From the NCBI GenBank assembly GCA_963803155.1, contig CAWDMN010000082.1, forward strand, positions 44,030 to 108,029: a stretch of 64,000 bases of DNA. The letters run 5' to 3'. The stretch comes from CAWDMN01 sp963803155 (GTDB lineage Bacteria; Acidobacteriota; Terriglobia; Versatilivoradales; Versatilivoraceae). A program made the translations under genes and the position numbers. This document shows positions 45,627-55,048 of this stretch, in pieces. The first letter of the stretch is position 1. Every line of letters starts with the position of its first letter. The notes under the pieces were generated by a model that was not told the origin of the DNA, searched no databases, and saw only the letters and a program-made list of their open reading frames with translations.

Positions 45627-46943
45627 ATGAAGGTACTGGTCGTTGGTTCAGGAGGGCGGGAACATGCGCTGGTTTGGAAAATCCGCCAATCTCCCCATGT
45701 GAGCGAAATCTTTTGTGCCCCAGGTAATGGAGGGATTGCCCAGGATGCCAGACTAGTTCCCATCCGCGTGGAAAAAATCGAAGAGCTGGCGGGTTTTGTC
45801 AAAGAATACGGGATTGATCTCACGGTGGTTGGGCCGGAATTGCCCCTGACACTGGGGATTGTGGATTATTTTGAGAGGGAAGGATTGCGGGCAATCGGTC
45901 CCAGCCAGGCTGCGGCCCGGCTGGAAGGAAGCAAAATATTCGCCAAAGAGTTCATGCAACGACACGGTATCCCTACGGCGGCTTACCAGCGGGCCGCCGC
46001 GGCTGACGAAGCTTTGGATGCAGTGAGGCAGCCCGGGATGAAATTTCCGTTGGTCCTCAAAGCTGACGGGTTAGCGGCCGGCAAAGGTGTCATCATTGCC
46101 CAAACGCTCTCGGAAGCTGAAGCAGCCATCAAACAAATTATGCTACAGCGCTCTCTGGGGTCTGCGGGAGATCAGGTAATTCTGGAAGAATTCCTCGTCG
46201 GAGAAGAGGCCTCCTTTCTGGTTTTTTCTGATGGACTCCATGCTCTACCCATGGTTCCTTCTCAGGACCACAAGCGAGTCTTCGACGATGACCAAGGCCC
46301 CAACACTGGCGGGATGGGGGCTTACAGCGCCGATTTCATTCTCACCCCCCAACAGCACAAAGCGGTCATGCGGGAAATTGTGGAGCCAGTGATCCGGGGC
46401 ATGGCAGCTGAAGGTTATCCTTATCGCGGGATCCTTTATGTGGGATTGATGCTCACTCGGGAAGGGCCGAAGGTACTGGAATTCAATGTCCGCTTGGGTG
46501 ATCCTGAAACCCAACCTGTTCTTTTCCGCTTGAAGAGCGACTGGGTGGAGATTTGCGAGACACTGCTGGCCGGGCAGTTGGACCAATTGACTCTGGAATG
46601 GGATAACGGCTGCACCGTCTGTGTGGTCATGGCATCTGGAGGTTATCCCGGGACTTACATTTCCGGAAAAATAATTTCCGGATTGGAGGCTGCCGCGGCT
46701 TATCCGGCGGTGAAAGTTTTCCATGCCGGTACCCGCTTGGAGGATGGCTGCATTTTGACCGCGGGAGGACGGGTGCTAGGCGTTACCGCCAAAGGGGATT
46801 CCCTAGCCACGGCCATTGATCGGGCTTATCAAGCAGTGGAGCTGATCGCCTTCGACCAGATGCATTTCCGCCGGGACATTGGCGCCAAAGGCCTAAAAAT
46901 GGCGGCTCCATTTGCGTTTCCGATTGGCTCACTCCATCGTTAA
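45627..46943 (+). CDS. purD: Phosphoribosylamine--glycine ligase (GARS)
   Basis: A 438-residue ATP-grasp enzyme joining glycine to phosphoribosylamine in de novo purine synthesis. The family sequence is complete: VLVVGSGGREHALVWKI, FCAPGNGGIAQDA, TVVGPELPLTLGIVDYF, FPLVLKADGLAAGKGVIIA, EEFLVGEEASFLVFSDG, DHKRVFDDDQGPNTGGMGAY, LEFNVRLGDPETQPVL and VVMASGGYPGTY. Length is typical, with no fusion. A possible SD AGGAG is too far (16 bases), so translation may depend on coupling with the upstream membrane-protein gene, whose stop is six bases away. purE follows 149 bp later. Confidence 0.95.
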   Translation: MKVLVVGSGGREHALVWKIRQSPHVSEIFCAPGNGGIAQDARLVPIRVEKIEELAGFVKEYGIDLTVVGPELPLTLGIVDYFEREGLRAIGPSQAAARLEGSKIFAKEFMQRHGIPTAAYQRAAAADEALDAVRQPGMKFPLVLKADGLAAGKGVIIAQTLSEAEAAIKQIMLQRSLGSAGDQVILEEFLVGEEASFLVFSDGLHALPMVPSQDHKRVFDDDQGPNTGGMGAYSADFILTPQQHKAVMREIVEPVIRGMAAEGYPYRGILYVGLMLTREGPKVLEFNVRLGDPETQPVLFRLKSDWVEICETLLAGQLDQLTLEWDNGCTVCVVMASGGYPGTYISGKIISGLEAAAAYPAVKVFHAGTRLEDGCILTAGGRVLGVTAKGDSLATAIDRAYQAVELIAFDQMHFRRDIGAKGLKMAAPFAFPIGSLHR

Positions 46944-47092
46944 AACTGGACGCGAGTCGTTGTATTCACCCGAGGAAGACTTACAAGATTTCGTCTCGAA
47001 TTCTAGGGACTTGTTGAATGAGCATGCCAATACTCGACTCAAGACCGTCGAGTATCACGGTTCAAATAGACTAGCTTCCATGCGAGGATAAT

Positions 47093-47596
47093 ATGCCACC
47101 ATTAATCGGGATTATCATGGGCAGTGACTCCGATTTGCCCATCATGACTGAAACCGCTAGACAGCTGAAACAATTTGGCATCCCATATGAAATTGAAATT
47201 TCATCAGCCCATCGTTCACCCCTGCGTACGGCTGAATATGCGCGCACCGCAATTGAGCGTGGCTTGAAAGCGATCATTGTCGGGGCGGGAGGCGCCGCGC
47301 ACTTGGCGGGGGCGGTTGCGGCTGAGACCATTCTGCCGGTGATTGGAGTCCCCATCGACAGCAGTCCGCTGAGTGGAATTGATTCTTTGCTGTCCACCGT
47401 ACAGATGCCCGGAGGCGTTCCCGTCGGTACCATGGCTGTAGGAAAGGCCGGGGCCGTGAACGCCGCGGTATTTGCGGCTCAGATTATAGCCATTCATGAT
47501 CCTGAGATTGCCCAAAAATTGAGCCAATTCAAAGAAAAGCTCGAACAAAAAGTCCGTGAAAAATCCGAGCACGTCAAGAAGACCTTTTCGGTTTGA
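47093..47596 (+). CDS. purE: 5-(carboxyamino)imidazole ribonucleotide mutase
   Basis: A 167-residue class I PurE that moves the carboxylate of N5-CAIR to give CAIR. IIMGSDSDLPIM, EISSAHRSP with the catalytic His, IIVGAGGAAHLAGAVAA and PIDSSPLSGIDSLLSTVQMPGG, split by me for length, cover the active site of the octamer. Class I implies that a purK partner exists elsewhere; it is not here. GAGG lies before the ATG. It is in line with purD and followed by mtgA. Confidence 0.95.
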   Translation: MPPLIGIIMGSDSDLPIMTETARQLKQFGIPYEIEISSAHRSPLRTAEYARTAIERGLKAIIVGAGGAAHLAGAVAAETILPVIGVPIDSSPLSGIDSLLSTVQMPGGVPVGTMAVGKAGAVNAAVFAAQIIAIHDPEIAQKLSQFKEKLEQKVREKSEHVKKTFSV

Positions 47597-47654
47597 TCCA
47601 TGATCGTTCTGCCGATGATAAATTCCCCTCATTGTGGATGCGATTAATCCTGTC

Positions 47655-48419
47655 ATGCTGAAACGAATTCTGATCTGCCTTGGCCTTCTCTTACTCCTCA
47701 TAACCGCCATATTTCTCTGGGCCTACTCGAGTGTCCCTGACGTTGAATCCCTGCGCCGACAGAATCCGCGGGAGACCGCCTTGATGCGCCAGCGCGAGGA
47801 AGAGGCTCGTAAAAAGGGGCGCCATGCCCGGCGCTATCAAGTGTGGGTCCCTTCTGGCGCCATTGCCGGAGCGCTGAAATCAGCCGTTTTGATTGGAGAA
47901 GACGATGCCTTCTTCCAACATCAGGGGGTTGATTATGAACAGATCAAACAATCATTCATAAAAAATTGGGAGGAGAAAAGTTTTGTCCGGGGGGGCAGCA
48001 CCATCACTCAACAATTGGCGAAGAACTTGTATCTTTCCACAACGAAAAATCCACTAAGAAAACTTCGGGAATTTTTTATTGCCCGAGAGCTTGAAGATGC
48101 CCTGGGAAAGCGGCGGATTCTGGAGATTTACTTAAATGTGATTGAATGGGGCGATGGGATCTATGGCGTCCAAGCGGCGGCACTCGCCTATTTCCACAAA
48201 TCCGCCTCGGATCTTTCCCTCAAGGAGGCGGTGCAACTGGCCGCGATGATTCCGAATCCCCGGAAGATGAGTCCGCTTCGCCCCACTCGCCGGTTTGTAG
48301 GGCGGGCCAACATGCTGCTGGAACGGATGCATCAATATCATCACATAACCGATGCTGAATACGAGCAGGCCTCGGAGAAAGAACCATTGGAAGCTGAAGG
48401 TCCGGAAGAAGGCAGGTGA
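47655..48419 (+). CDS. mtgA: Monofunctional biosynthetic peptidoglycan transglycosylase
   Basis: About 254 residues with one N-terminal membrane anchor (ILICLGLLLLLITAIFLW) and a GT51 domain that polymerises lipid II into glycan strands. Family motifs: LIGEDDAFFQHQGVDY with the catalytic Glu, RGGSTITQQLAKNLYLS, RKLREFFIARELEDAL, KRRILEIYLNVIEWGDGIYG and AAMIPNPRKMSP. No penicillin-binding transpeptidase domain is attached. Start: ATG 47655 just before the anchor; a GTG at 47634 in frame is possible, and neither has a strong SD. Confidence 0.93.
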   Translation: MLKRILICLGLLLLLITAIFLWAYSSVPDVESLRRQNPRETALMRQREEEARKKGRHARRYQVWVPSGAIAGALKSAVLIGEDDAFFQHQGVDYEQIKQSFIKNWEEKSFVRGGSTITQQLAKNLYLSTTKNPLRKLREFFIARELEDALGKRRILEIYLNVIEWGDGIYGVQAAALAYFHKSASDLSLKEAVQLAAMIPNPRKMSPLRPTRRFVGRANMLLERMHQYHHITDAEYEQASEKEPLEAEGPEEGR

Positions 48420-48662
48420 AGATCTTTTGCCCTGGCAGGGTTGTGGGAGTTCGCAAGTGTTGTTGTCGATGGCATGGCCGCGGGACCTCTCGGCAATTAG
48501 CCAGCGAGGGCCAGCGGTAGCGAGGACGATGCGTGATCGCCTTACTGGCTCGGCGAGCTAGTTTTGAGACAGAAGGAATTCAGATCTTTGTCAGTCTCCC
48601 CCTGATTCGGTAAACTTCAAATGCGGTTCGAAATTCTTGAGTAGGAAATCGGATTTAATGCC

Positions 48663-49268
48663 ATGATTGAAGTGCTCATTTTTGATTTGGGAAAAGTCAT
48701 CGTTGACTTCGATTATCATCGTTCGCTTGAGGCGGTCCTGGCTTATAACCCAGCGGCGGCGGGCCGGATTCAGGGTGTCATGGGGGGACATGACTTGCTG
48801 GTAAAATATGAAACCGGCCAGATGTCTTCCGTCGAGTTTCATCGGGTGGTCTGTGAACAGCTGGGATTATCCTGCACGTTGGAGGAATTCAGGCAAATGT
48901 GGGGGGCCATGTTCTTTCCTGAACCTTTATTGTCCGATGAGTTCTTAGCTTCGTTGGCTCGACGGTACCGATTGCTGCTCCTTTCCAATACCAACGAATT
49001 GCATTTTGAATATGTGCTGGAACACTACCCAATCTTGCGGCATTTTTCCTCACTCGTGCTTTCATATATCGAAGGCTCCATGAAGCCGGATGTTAAGATT
49101 TACCAAGCGGCAATCCGGGCAGCCCAAGTCGATCCGGCGCGGATTTTTTTCACCGATGATCGTCCGGAAAATGTGGAGACCGCTCTTCAATTGGGATTGC
49201 AGGCGGTGTTGTTCCAATCCGAACCAAAGCTCAAGAAGAAAATGGAGAATTGGGGGATTATCGTGTAA
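48663..49268 (+). CDS. HAD-family phosphatase (YihX-like)
   Basis: A 201-residue HAD protein. Motif I is FDLGKVIVDFD: the nucleophile Asp is kept but the usual second Asp (DxD) is Gly, as in YihX-like members. Motif II is LLLLSNTNE, motif III the Lys in GSMKPDVKIYQ, motif IV FFTDDRPENVETA. YihX removes phosphate from alpha-glucose-1-phosphate; the substrate here is unknown. The phosphoesterase gene follows after 8 bp with its own SD AAGGAG, so the pair is an operon. Confidence 0.85.
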   Translation: MIEVLIFDLGKVIVDFDYHRSLEAVLAYNPAAAGRIQGVMGGHDLLVKYETGQMSSVEFHRVVCEQLGLSCTLEEFRQMWGAMFFPEPLLSDEFLASLARRYRLLLLSNTNELHFEYVLEHYPILRHFSSLVLSYIEGSMKPDVKIYQAAIRAAQVDPARIFFTDDRPENVETALQLGLQAVLFQSEPKLKKKMENWGIIV

Positions 49269-49276
49269 GGAGCCTG

Positions 49277-50023
49277 ATGCGGCACTTAATCCTAAGTGAT
49301 ATCCACTCAAACTGGGAAGCTTTGGAGTCCGTCTTGGAGACAGCGGCTGGAAGATATGATCGCGCTGTCTGTTGCGGGGACGTGGTTGGCTATGGCCCCG
49401 ATCCAGGGCGGGTTACTGAGCAGATCAAATCCCTGCACTGCCAAATTGTCCGGGGCAATCATGACAAAGCCGTTCTGGGACAAACCGATATCTCCTTTTT
49501 CAATCCGCTGGCCCGGCAAGCAGTTTACTGGACACGCGAAGTGCTAGCTCCCGAACACTGGGCGTTCTTGCGCGAAATCCCTCCCGGTCCGGCAAACTTA
49601 ATAGATTTCATCCTGGTTCATGGCTCCCTCCTAGATGAAGACGAATATCTCTTTAGCGAAAAAGAAGCCCTTACTAGTTTCCAGATGGCGTGGGCTCCAC
49701 TGGTTTTTATGGGGCACACTCATCTTCAGGGGGGATTTGCCATGGCTGAGGATAGATCCCTTTCCAGCTTTTGCCCCACTTATCCTGACGGCCAATTGGA
49801 AAGTGAATTGAAGCTGGAATCCGGCATGAAATATTTGATTAATTCCGGATCTGTCGGCCAGCCGCGCGATCGCGATCCACGGGCAGCTTATGCGATTTAT
49901 GACGACGAAGAAAAGAAAATCTGGTTTTGCCGGACCGATTACCCAATCGGCGTGACTCAAGCCAAGATGGAGGCAGTTCACCTTCCCGGCTACTTGATCC
50001 AACGGTTGAGTTTAGGTCGATAA
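49277..50023 (+). CDS. Metallophosphoesterase (calcineurin-like)
   Basis: A 248-residue protein. ATG 49277 follows AAGGAG by about four bases; an upstream TTG at 49250 overlaps the previous gene. The dimetal motifs are intact: LILSDIHSNWEAL (D-x-H), CCGDVVGYGPDP (GD), IVRGNHDKAV (GNHD), ILVHGSLLD, FMGHTHLQ (GHTH). Such YfcE/MJ0936-like enzymes hydrolyse small phosphodiesters or nucleotides; substrate is unknown. Placed in an operon with the HAD phosphatase, it may act on the same phosphorylated metabolite. Confidence 0.88.
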   Translation: MRHLILSDIHSNWEALESVLETAAGRYDRAVCCGDVVGYGPDPGRVTEQIKSLHCQIVRGNHDKAVLGQTDISFFNPLARQAVYWTREVLAPEHWAFLREIPPGPANLIDFILVHGSLLDEDEYLFSEKEALTSFQMAWAPLVFMGHTHLQGGFAMAEDRSLSSFCPTYPDGQLESELKLESGMKYLINSGSVGQPRDRDPRAAYAIYDDEEKKIWFCRTDYPIGVTQAKMEAVHLPGYLIQRLSLGR

Positions 50024-50174
50024 CCGCAAGACGGGAAAGTCGGGCACCGGCGCCGCATTTCCGGCTTGCTTCTTTTTGACTCGCCGTGCGGGCTGCATCG
50101 GAGTTATGAAAGAGTTGGGGGGGATCCGCTAAGTGTGCAGCAATTTCCTCTCTTGCCGCTTTTTTGGGGTTCAT

Positions 50175-50642
50175 TTATCGAAGGACTACCTTGCTGACGC
50201 TCACTTCAGGCAATGCATAATTCCAATTAATCGGCAGTTTTTCAAACCCGACCTGAAACTCGGAAGTAGCTTGTGGCGCCAGGCTTCCGCCCCCCTTGTA
50301 ATTCAAGGCTATGCGGACCTCTGCTGAAAGCACTTTATTTTGATAATCACTAAATTTAAACATCAACTCCAACTGCTGGACAGGCTTGTCTCCGATGTTT
50401 TTGGCTTTCCCCTGTACATAATAAACCGTATCCCCCAGATAATTCTCCCCTCGAGCCAATCCGAGATGAGTCAATTCAATTTTGGCCTTGTAGGCCACGG
50501 CCAAAGCTGCCAGTTCGGGAGAATTATCTCCCAAGCCGGCAGGCTTTCCGCCACAGGCAGCAAAAGAGCAAATAAGCATGACAACAACCATGCCAGCTCT
50601 CAGAGAGCGGAAAGAAGATATATAATCGGAAAGAATTTTCAT
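50175..50642 (-). CDS. Small exported lipoprotein with FxLYD-like domain
   Basis: A 155-residue protein. ATG 50642 follows GAGG by about seven bases. The leader ends in a lipobox (LICSFAAC, Cys36). The mature domain is beta-sandwich-like: IELTHLGLARGENYLGDTVYY, GKAKNIGDKPVQQLELMFKFSD, VLSAEVRIALNY, FQVGFEKLPINWNY. This is the FxLYD/DUF2393 pattern of bacterial lipoproteins. Function unknown. It converges on the phosphoesterase gene, leaving ~150 bp. Confidence 0.7.
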   Translation of the reverse strand: MKILSDYISSFRSLRAGMVVVMLICSFAACGGKPAGLGDNSPELAALAVAYKAKIELTHLGLARGENYLGDTVYYVQGKAKNIGDKPVQQLELMFKFSDYQNKVLSAEVRIALNYKGGGSLAPQATSEFQVGFEKLPINWNYALPEVSVSKVVLR

Positions 50643-51186
50643 GGTGAACCTCGAGCCATGTAAGAATCGATCCTGGCGGGGTTTCATTCTAGAGACACAA
50701 GGAGACTCCAGTTGGAGCGGCGGAACTTTTTACTCCTGAACGGCGGAACCGATTGCTGATAATTATATTCGCGCCGTTTCCATGTCTGCCAGACCGAGTG
50801 AAAATTAGCATTCCCACCCATTCCCTGTCAACCATGCCCTTTCGATGCAAATAGAGATTGAAGACTTCGCGGGAGTAGTGCGTGTCTCTCCAATGAAGAC
50901 CAATTTCGTGGAGTGCTTGTGTGACCGCCATCATCCGAGCGGCAAAAGACAAGGGTCGCCGGATGGAGTCCGCCTCCCACATTAGTAAACCATTGCCGCA
51001 ACTCATTTCCTCTCACTTTTAATTGCACTCCCCCGATCCCCATTCCTTGACAGGGGCAAAAGCCGATTGGTAGACTGCTTTCTTGAGATCCGTGGCGCGG
51101 TGGAACTTCGGCCCGCAATAGGGGTGGGCTGGTTTGGGATGAGAACACTTTTCTCAGAATCGTCAACTTCAGCAGTCCAAGGAGAC
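50643..51186. other. Intergenic region upstream of a MITE, no gene supported
   Basis: Overlapping ORFs exist on the minus strand here, but none resembles a family and they run in different frames across the MITE, so I do not call a gene. A repeat end related to MITE ends lies at 51009-51028 (CCTCTCACTTTTAATT). There may be a decayed mobile element between ~50690 and 51030. Confidence 0.45.
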
Positions 51187-51402
51187 GGGTGCAATTCAAA
51201 GTGCGACAGGGGGAACCAGTTGCGTTGACCGGCTGAACTGAGCAATAGACGGGAGGGTGAGGCTCCCGCCGAACCGGTCTGGGTAGAGATGACACACACG
51301 GATGGCTCGCCAGGCGGAGTCCGCCTAGGCGGGAGGCTCGCCCTCCCGTGCAATGCGTCCCTTGGCTCACTTTTTATCCTGTCGCAATTTGAATTGCACC
51401 CT
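51187..51402. mobile_element. Complete MITE with 24-bp inverted repeats and 9-bp target duplication
   Basis: The terminal repeats are 51187-51210 (starting GGGTGCAATTC, ending GTGCGACAGG) and 51378-51401, complementary at 23 of 24 positions. The direct repeat CAAGGAGAC flanks the element at 51178-51186 and 51403-51411. The interior is rich in short palindromes (GGCGGAGTCCGCC) and has no transposase. Diverged copies lie at 39886-40078 and 20545-20641. The 9-bp duplication points to a cut-and-paste transposase family that is not in the window. Confidence 0.8.
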
Positions 51403-51509
51403 CAAGGAGACTAGTGGAGAGCGGGGGCTTTATCTTAAAATGACAAGGTCCCGCCTCGGGATTGAAGTTCTGATTCTCCTCACAGAGGATTGGCGGAGAG
51501 GAAGGTCAT

Positions 51510-52139
51510 TTGAAGAACCAAGCTTTGATTGCGGGAGTCACTTGTCTAATTTTTGGAGGATTGTTCGGATTCCTGGCGGGACAACAGGTGGAACGTTCCC
51601 GGCGAATCCCCGCCAGGGTAGAATCTCCCACCGAGACCGAACCTTCCAATCCCAGCCCTCCACAACTTCCGGAAGGGCACCCTCCCATCCCTTCCCCCCA
51701 GGAAATCGCGACTCTGAAAAAGACAGTTGAAAAAGCCCCGCGGGATTTGGCTCTGCTCACGGAATTGGCTAATAAACTTTATGATGGCGGCCAATATGGC
51801 GAGGCCGTCGAATATTACCGTCGCGCCCTGACCTTGGAACCAGGCAACATCGGAGTCAGCACCGATTTGGGCACGGCCCTTTTTTATTCCGGGAAACCTG
51901 ATGAGGCCATTGCCCAATTCCAGCAGTCCTTGAAAATCGATCCCCGGCACGCGCAGACGCTTCACAATCTGGTGGTCGTCTATTTGCAGGGGAAAAATGA
52001 TTTGAAGGCCGCCAACAAAACTCTAGATCGATTAGCCGCGGTCGATCCCGCGAATTCTTCCATCCCCGAACTCAGGAAAATGTTGATTCGGGGGACATCG
52101 AGTCCGGGGAAATCAAATCCTCGGCGGAGCATTTTTTGA
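51510..52139 (+). CDS. Membrane-anchored TPR protein
   Basis: A 209-residue protein with an N-terminal anchor (ALIAGVTCLIFGGLFGFLAG), a Pro/Ser-rich linker and three TPR units: DLALLTELANKLYDGGQYGE, YRRALTLEPGNIGVSTDLGT, FQQSLKIDPRHAQTLHNL. Family resemblance is to generic periplasmic TPR proteins. Start is TTG 51510 after AGGAAGG. The MITE ends 108 bp upstream, so the promoter may lie inside or beside it. The zinc-finger YHS gene follows 37 bp later. Confidence 0.78.
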   Translation: MKNQALIAGVTCLIFGGLFGFLAGQQVERSRRIPARVESPTETEPSNPSPPQLPEGHPPIPSPQEIATLKKTVEKAPRDLALLTELANKLYDGGQYGEAVEYYRRALTLEPGNIGVSTDLGTALFYSGKPDEAIAQFQQSLKIDPRHAQTLHNLVVVYLQGKNDLKAANKTLDRLAAVDPANSSIPELRKMLIRGTSSPGKSNPRRSIF

Positions 52140-52176
52140 ACTTTATTGATTCTTGGAATTCATGAGTTAAGGCCAT

Positions 52177-52473
52177 ATGATGAGATTATTGATTCGCATT
52201 CTCTCCTTGTTATTTCTTTTTTTCCTTCTTCGGTACATCTTGCGTTCGATCTTAGTCCCTCCCAAAATCAAACCCGATGACACTTCTCAGGGCGAACAGC
52301 CGGGATCAAGCCCTCGCATGATGCACCAGGGACGGATGGAAAAGGATCCCATTTGCGGCACCTATGTGGATATTGCCTCTTCCCTCAGTTTGACCAAGGG
52401 AGAAGAAATCCGTTACTTCTGTTCGGAAGAATGCCGGAAGAAATTCCAGCAGACTGGCAATGCCGCCCAATAG
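52177..52473 (+). CDS. Membrane-anchored YHS-like zinc protein
   Basis: A 98-residue protein with an N-terminal membrane helix (ILSLLFLFFLLRYILRSILV), a linker and a small Cys-rich domain: KDPICGTYVD, then RYFCSEECRKKF. The four Cys (C...C...C...C) resemble YHS or zinc-ribbon domains of the PP0621 type. A metal-binding or membrane-complex role is likely, but unproven. It directly follows the TPR gene and is probably co-transcribed. Confidence 0.75.
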   Translation: MMRLLIRILSLLFLFFLLRYILRSILVPPKIKPDDTSQGEQPGSSPRMMHQGRMEKDPICGTYVDIASSLSLTKGEEIRYFCSEECRKKFQQTGNAAQ

Positions 52474-52677
52474 GAACTATTATCGAAGCGAACTTCCAGC
52501 CTAGCGCAATCCTTGGATCGCGCAGTCCATCCCAAAACTCCAGTGACTCCATGAGGGCGTTCAAGAAAATTGAATTCAAGGGGCGATCAAGTTTAGGGCG
52601 GGAAAAAACGGCAAAGGAAGCAATTGTGGTCAGGCTGAGGAATCAACTTCCCTCTAATCTAGAGCGAGTCCACTCCA

Positions 52678-53457
52678 CTACTCGGATTTCCGGCGCATTT
52701 CATTCAGATTTTGGAACATGGCGCGAGCCCCGCTGCTCATGAAATTGCCATCTGAACCACAGGCTAGGAACCGGTATCCTAAATCGTGGAACAGCTGAAA
52801 TTGTTCTGGAGTCTGCAACAGAGTTCCGGCCGCTTTTCCATGCCGAGAGGCTGCTTCGGCAGTCTCTTTGATGGCATCCAAGAATCGGGGATTTTGGAAT
52901 TCCCCAAAAATACCGAGTGACATGGACAAATCCGCCGGCCCCACAAAAAGGACGTCAATCCCCTCCAGGGAAGCCAGGGCACCAAGATGTGATAAAGATT
53001 CTTCCGACTCTATTTGGACAATCCCCACGAGGTTTTTCTGAGCATATTCCAGGTAATCGTCAAATGTTTCCCCGTAATTGCAGGCCCGAATCATTTTGGC
53101 GATTCCCCGAACTCCCCGAGGTGGATAGGCAATCGCCGCAGCGGCCTTTTGGCCATCTTCCAGGGTATGAACGCGAGGACACATGATTCCTTCCGCCCCC
53201 AGATCCAGAACCCGATGGTAACGCTGCCGTTCGCAGCTTTCCACCCGCACGATGGCCGCCGCCGAAGTATGCTCCAGGGCCTGCAATTGGCGCAGCACAT
53301 CGGCTTCACTCCCCGCGCCATGCTCCAAATCGATCAGGACCCAGTCATATCCAGCCAATCCCACAATTTCCGCGGTAATGGCCGATCCCAGGTTGAGCCA
53401 GCATCCTAGAAGCGTTTCGCCCCGCAATAACCGCTGTTTGAGCCCTTTCACCGGCAT
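52678..53457 (-). CDS. HpcH/HpaI-family aldolase
   Basis: A 259-residue class II aldolase of the HpcH/HpaI/GarL type, splitting or forming 2-keto-3-deoxy acids. Landmarks: GCWLNLGS, DWVLIDLEHGAG, AAIVRVESCERQ, GAEGIMCPRVHTLEDG, VQIESEESL, LFVGPADLSMSLG, ACGSDGNFMSSGARA. The metal-ligand Glu and Asp in QIESE and FVGPADLS are intact. GTG at 53451 has better spacing to AAAAGGA than ATG at 53457 and may be the real start. It runs downstream of pyrC on the same strand, but a pyrimidine role is not implied; sugar-acid breakdown suits the carbohydrate genes at the left end. Confidence 0.85.
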   Translation of the reverse strand: MPVKGLKQRLLRGETLLGCWLNLGSAITAEIVGLAGYDWVLIDLEHGAGSEADVLRQLQALEHTSAAAIVRVESCERQRYHRVLDLGAEGIMCPRVHTLEDGQKAAAAIAYPPRGVRGIAKMIRACNYGETFDDYLEYAQKNLVGIVQIESEESLSHLGALASLEGIDVLFVGPADLSMSLGIFGEFQNPRFLDAIKETAEAASRHGKAAGTLLQTPEQFQLFHDLGYRFLACGSDGNFMSSGARAMFQNLNEMRRKSE

Positions 53458-53641
53458 TCCTTTTATATTTAAGGCGATTTATCTTGAGTCCCATCTGACT
53501 GCCTATAACCTTTTTTTCATCTTCGGCAGTTTAAGACAGTTGGGGAGGAGGGATTTCTGCCGAGCTATTGCATTTTACCCATCAAAAAACACGCTGTGCC
53601 ACAGAGTAATCAACGGATCACTCATCGAATGCTGATTACGC

Positions 53642-54934
53642 TCACTTCATCACCGCAGGGTTTCTATAAACTACTCGCCCTGACACAAGCGTTGCGGCAA
53701 CTCGGCCTTTTAGCAAAGTGCCATCAAAGGGTGAATTCCGGCTCTTGGAGCGGGTTTGCCGAACATCGTAAATCCATTCTGCCGCCGGATCAAAAATCGT
53801 GACATCGGCAAGTGCCCCGAGTCTTAACTCTCCGAGAGGTTTATGAATGATCCGCGCCGGGTTGGTGCTGAATAATTCAATCAGCCGAATCAAGCTGATT
53901 TTTCCGGTATGGACAAGCTTAGTGAGAGCCAGACCTAGTGCAGTTTCCAGTCCCAGAATGCCAAAGGGAGCCCGGTCAAACTCCAAGGCCTTTTCATTGG
54001 GATTGTGGGGAGCATGATCGGTGGCAACACAATCCACGGTGCCATCGGCGAGCCCTTCCAGCAGGAAAACAACATCATCTTCCGTCCGAAGAGGTGGATT
54101 CATTTTGGTGTTGGGATCGTACCCGCAACACGCAGCATCCGTCAGAGAGAAATGATGCGGAGCCACCTCACACGTAACTCTCAATCCTTTCCTCTTGGCT
54201 TCCCGCACAAGTTCCAGCGTGCCGCGGGTGGACAAATGAGCGATGTGAAGGTGTGCGCCGATCAATCCCGCCATTTGGATGTCCCGGGCAGCCATGCTGT
54301 CTTCCGCCAAACGGCTGATCCCTTTTAAGCCCAACAGAGTGGAATAGAAACCTTCATTCATGACCCCTTGCCGCGCCAGATGAGTGTCTTCGCAATGCTC
54401 GATGACTGGAATATCAAAGGGAAGCGAATACTCCATGGCCCTTCGAAGCAATTGGCCATTCATCACCCCTCTGCCATCATCACTGATGCCCACGGCTCCC
54501 GAGGCCACCATTTCGCCGATCTCGGCGAGTTTTTCTCCTTTGCTTTCCAGCGAGATAGCGCCGATGGGAAATATGCGACAGGCGGCCAGCCGTTCGGCCT
54601 TTTCCACAATCAATTGGGTGACGGCAGGATTGTCATTGACTGGTGAAGTATTGGGCATACAGCAGACCGCGGTGAATCCACCCGCCACGGCCGTCTGGCT
54701 TCCCGTTTCAATGGTTTCCTCATCTTCACGCCCCGGTTCCCGCAAATGCACGTGGAGATCGATAAATCCAGGGGAGACAACCAATCCTTGGGCATCCAGC
54801 AACTCCGCATCGGGCGCGGAGAGAGTCGAAGCGATTTTGCCGATCTTCCCCTCTTCAATGAGAAGGTCTCCCACCATATCCAGGTTAGAGGCAGGATCGA
54901 TGATGCGGCCATTTTTGATGAGTAGCGTTTTCAT
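53642..54934 (-). CDS. pyrC: Dihydroorotase
   Basis: A 430-residue class I dihydroorotase closing carbamoyl-aspartate to dihydroorotate. Zinc-site motifs: FIDLHVHLREPG (His-x-His), VIEHCEDTHLA, LHIAHLSTRGT and CVATDHAPHNPNEK. The SPVNDNPAVTQLI region and GVDRAP-like EFDRAPFGILGLETALGLAL are class I landmarks. Length is normal. It lies 114 bp after pyrB on the same strand. A short SD only is visible before the ATG. Confidence 0.94.
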   Translation of the reverse strand: MKTLLIKNGRIIDPASNLDMVGDLLIEEGKIGKIASTLSAPDAELLDAQGLVVSPGFIDLHVHLREPGREDEETIETGSQTAVAGGFTAVCCMPNTSPVNDNPAVTQLIVEKAERLAACRIFPIGAISLESKGEKLAEIGEMVASGAVGISDDGRGVMNGQLLRRAMEYSLPFDIPVIEHCEDTHLARQGVMNEGFYSTLLGLKGISRLAEDSMAARDIQMAGLIGAHLHIAHLSTRGTLELVREAKRKGLRVTCEVAPHHFSLTDAACCGYDPNTKMNPPLRTEDDVVFLLEGLADGTVDCVATDHAPHNPNEKALEFDRAPFGILGLETALGLALTKLVHTGKISLIRLIELFSTNPARIIHKPLGELRLGALADVTIFDPAAEWIYDVRQTRSKSRNSPFDGTLLKGRVAATLVSGRVVYRNPAVMK

Positions 54935-55048
54935 GAGTTTTTATAAATTCAATGTCAAAAAAAACTGTCACCAGATGCACCCACGGAGACTCGACGGCTT
55001 GGGGCTTTCCCCGGCTTTTTTGTTTACCCAGCCATTTCAAACAGCAAA

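Noticed and set aside
50689..51370. Overlapping minus-strand ORFs of 105, 116 and 180 codons
   Set aside because: They run in different frames, cross the MITE and show no recognisable domain or SD.
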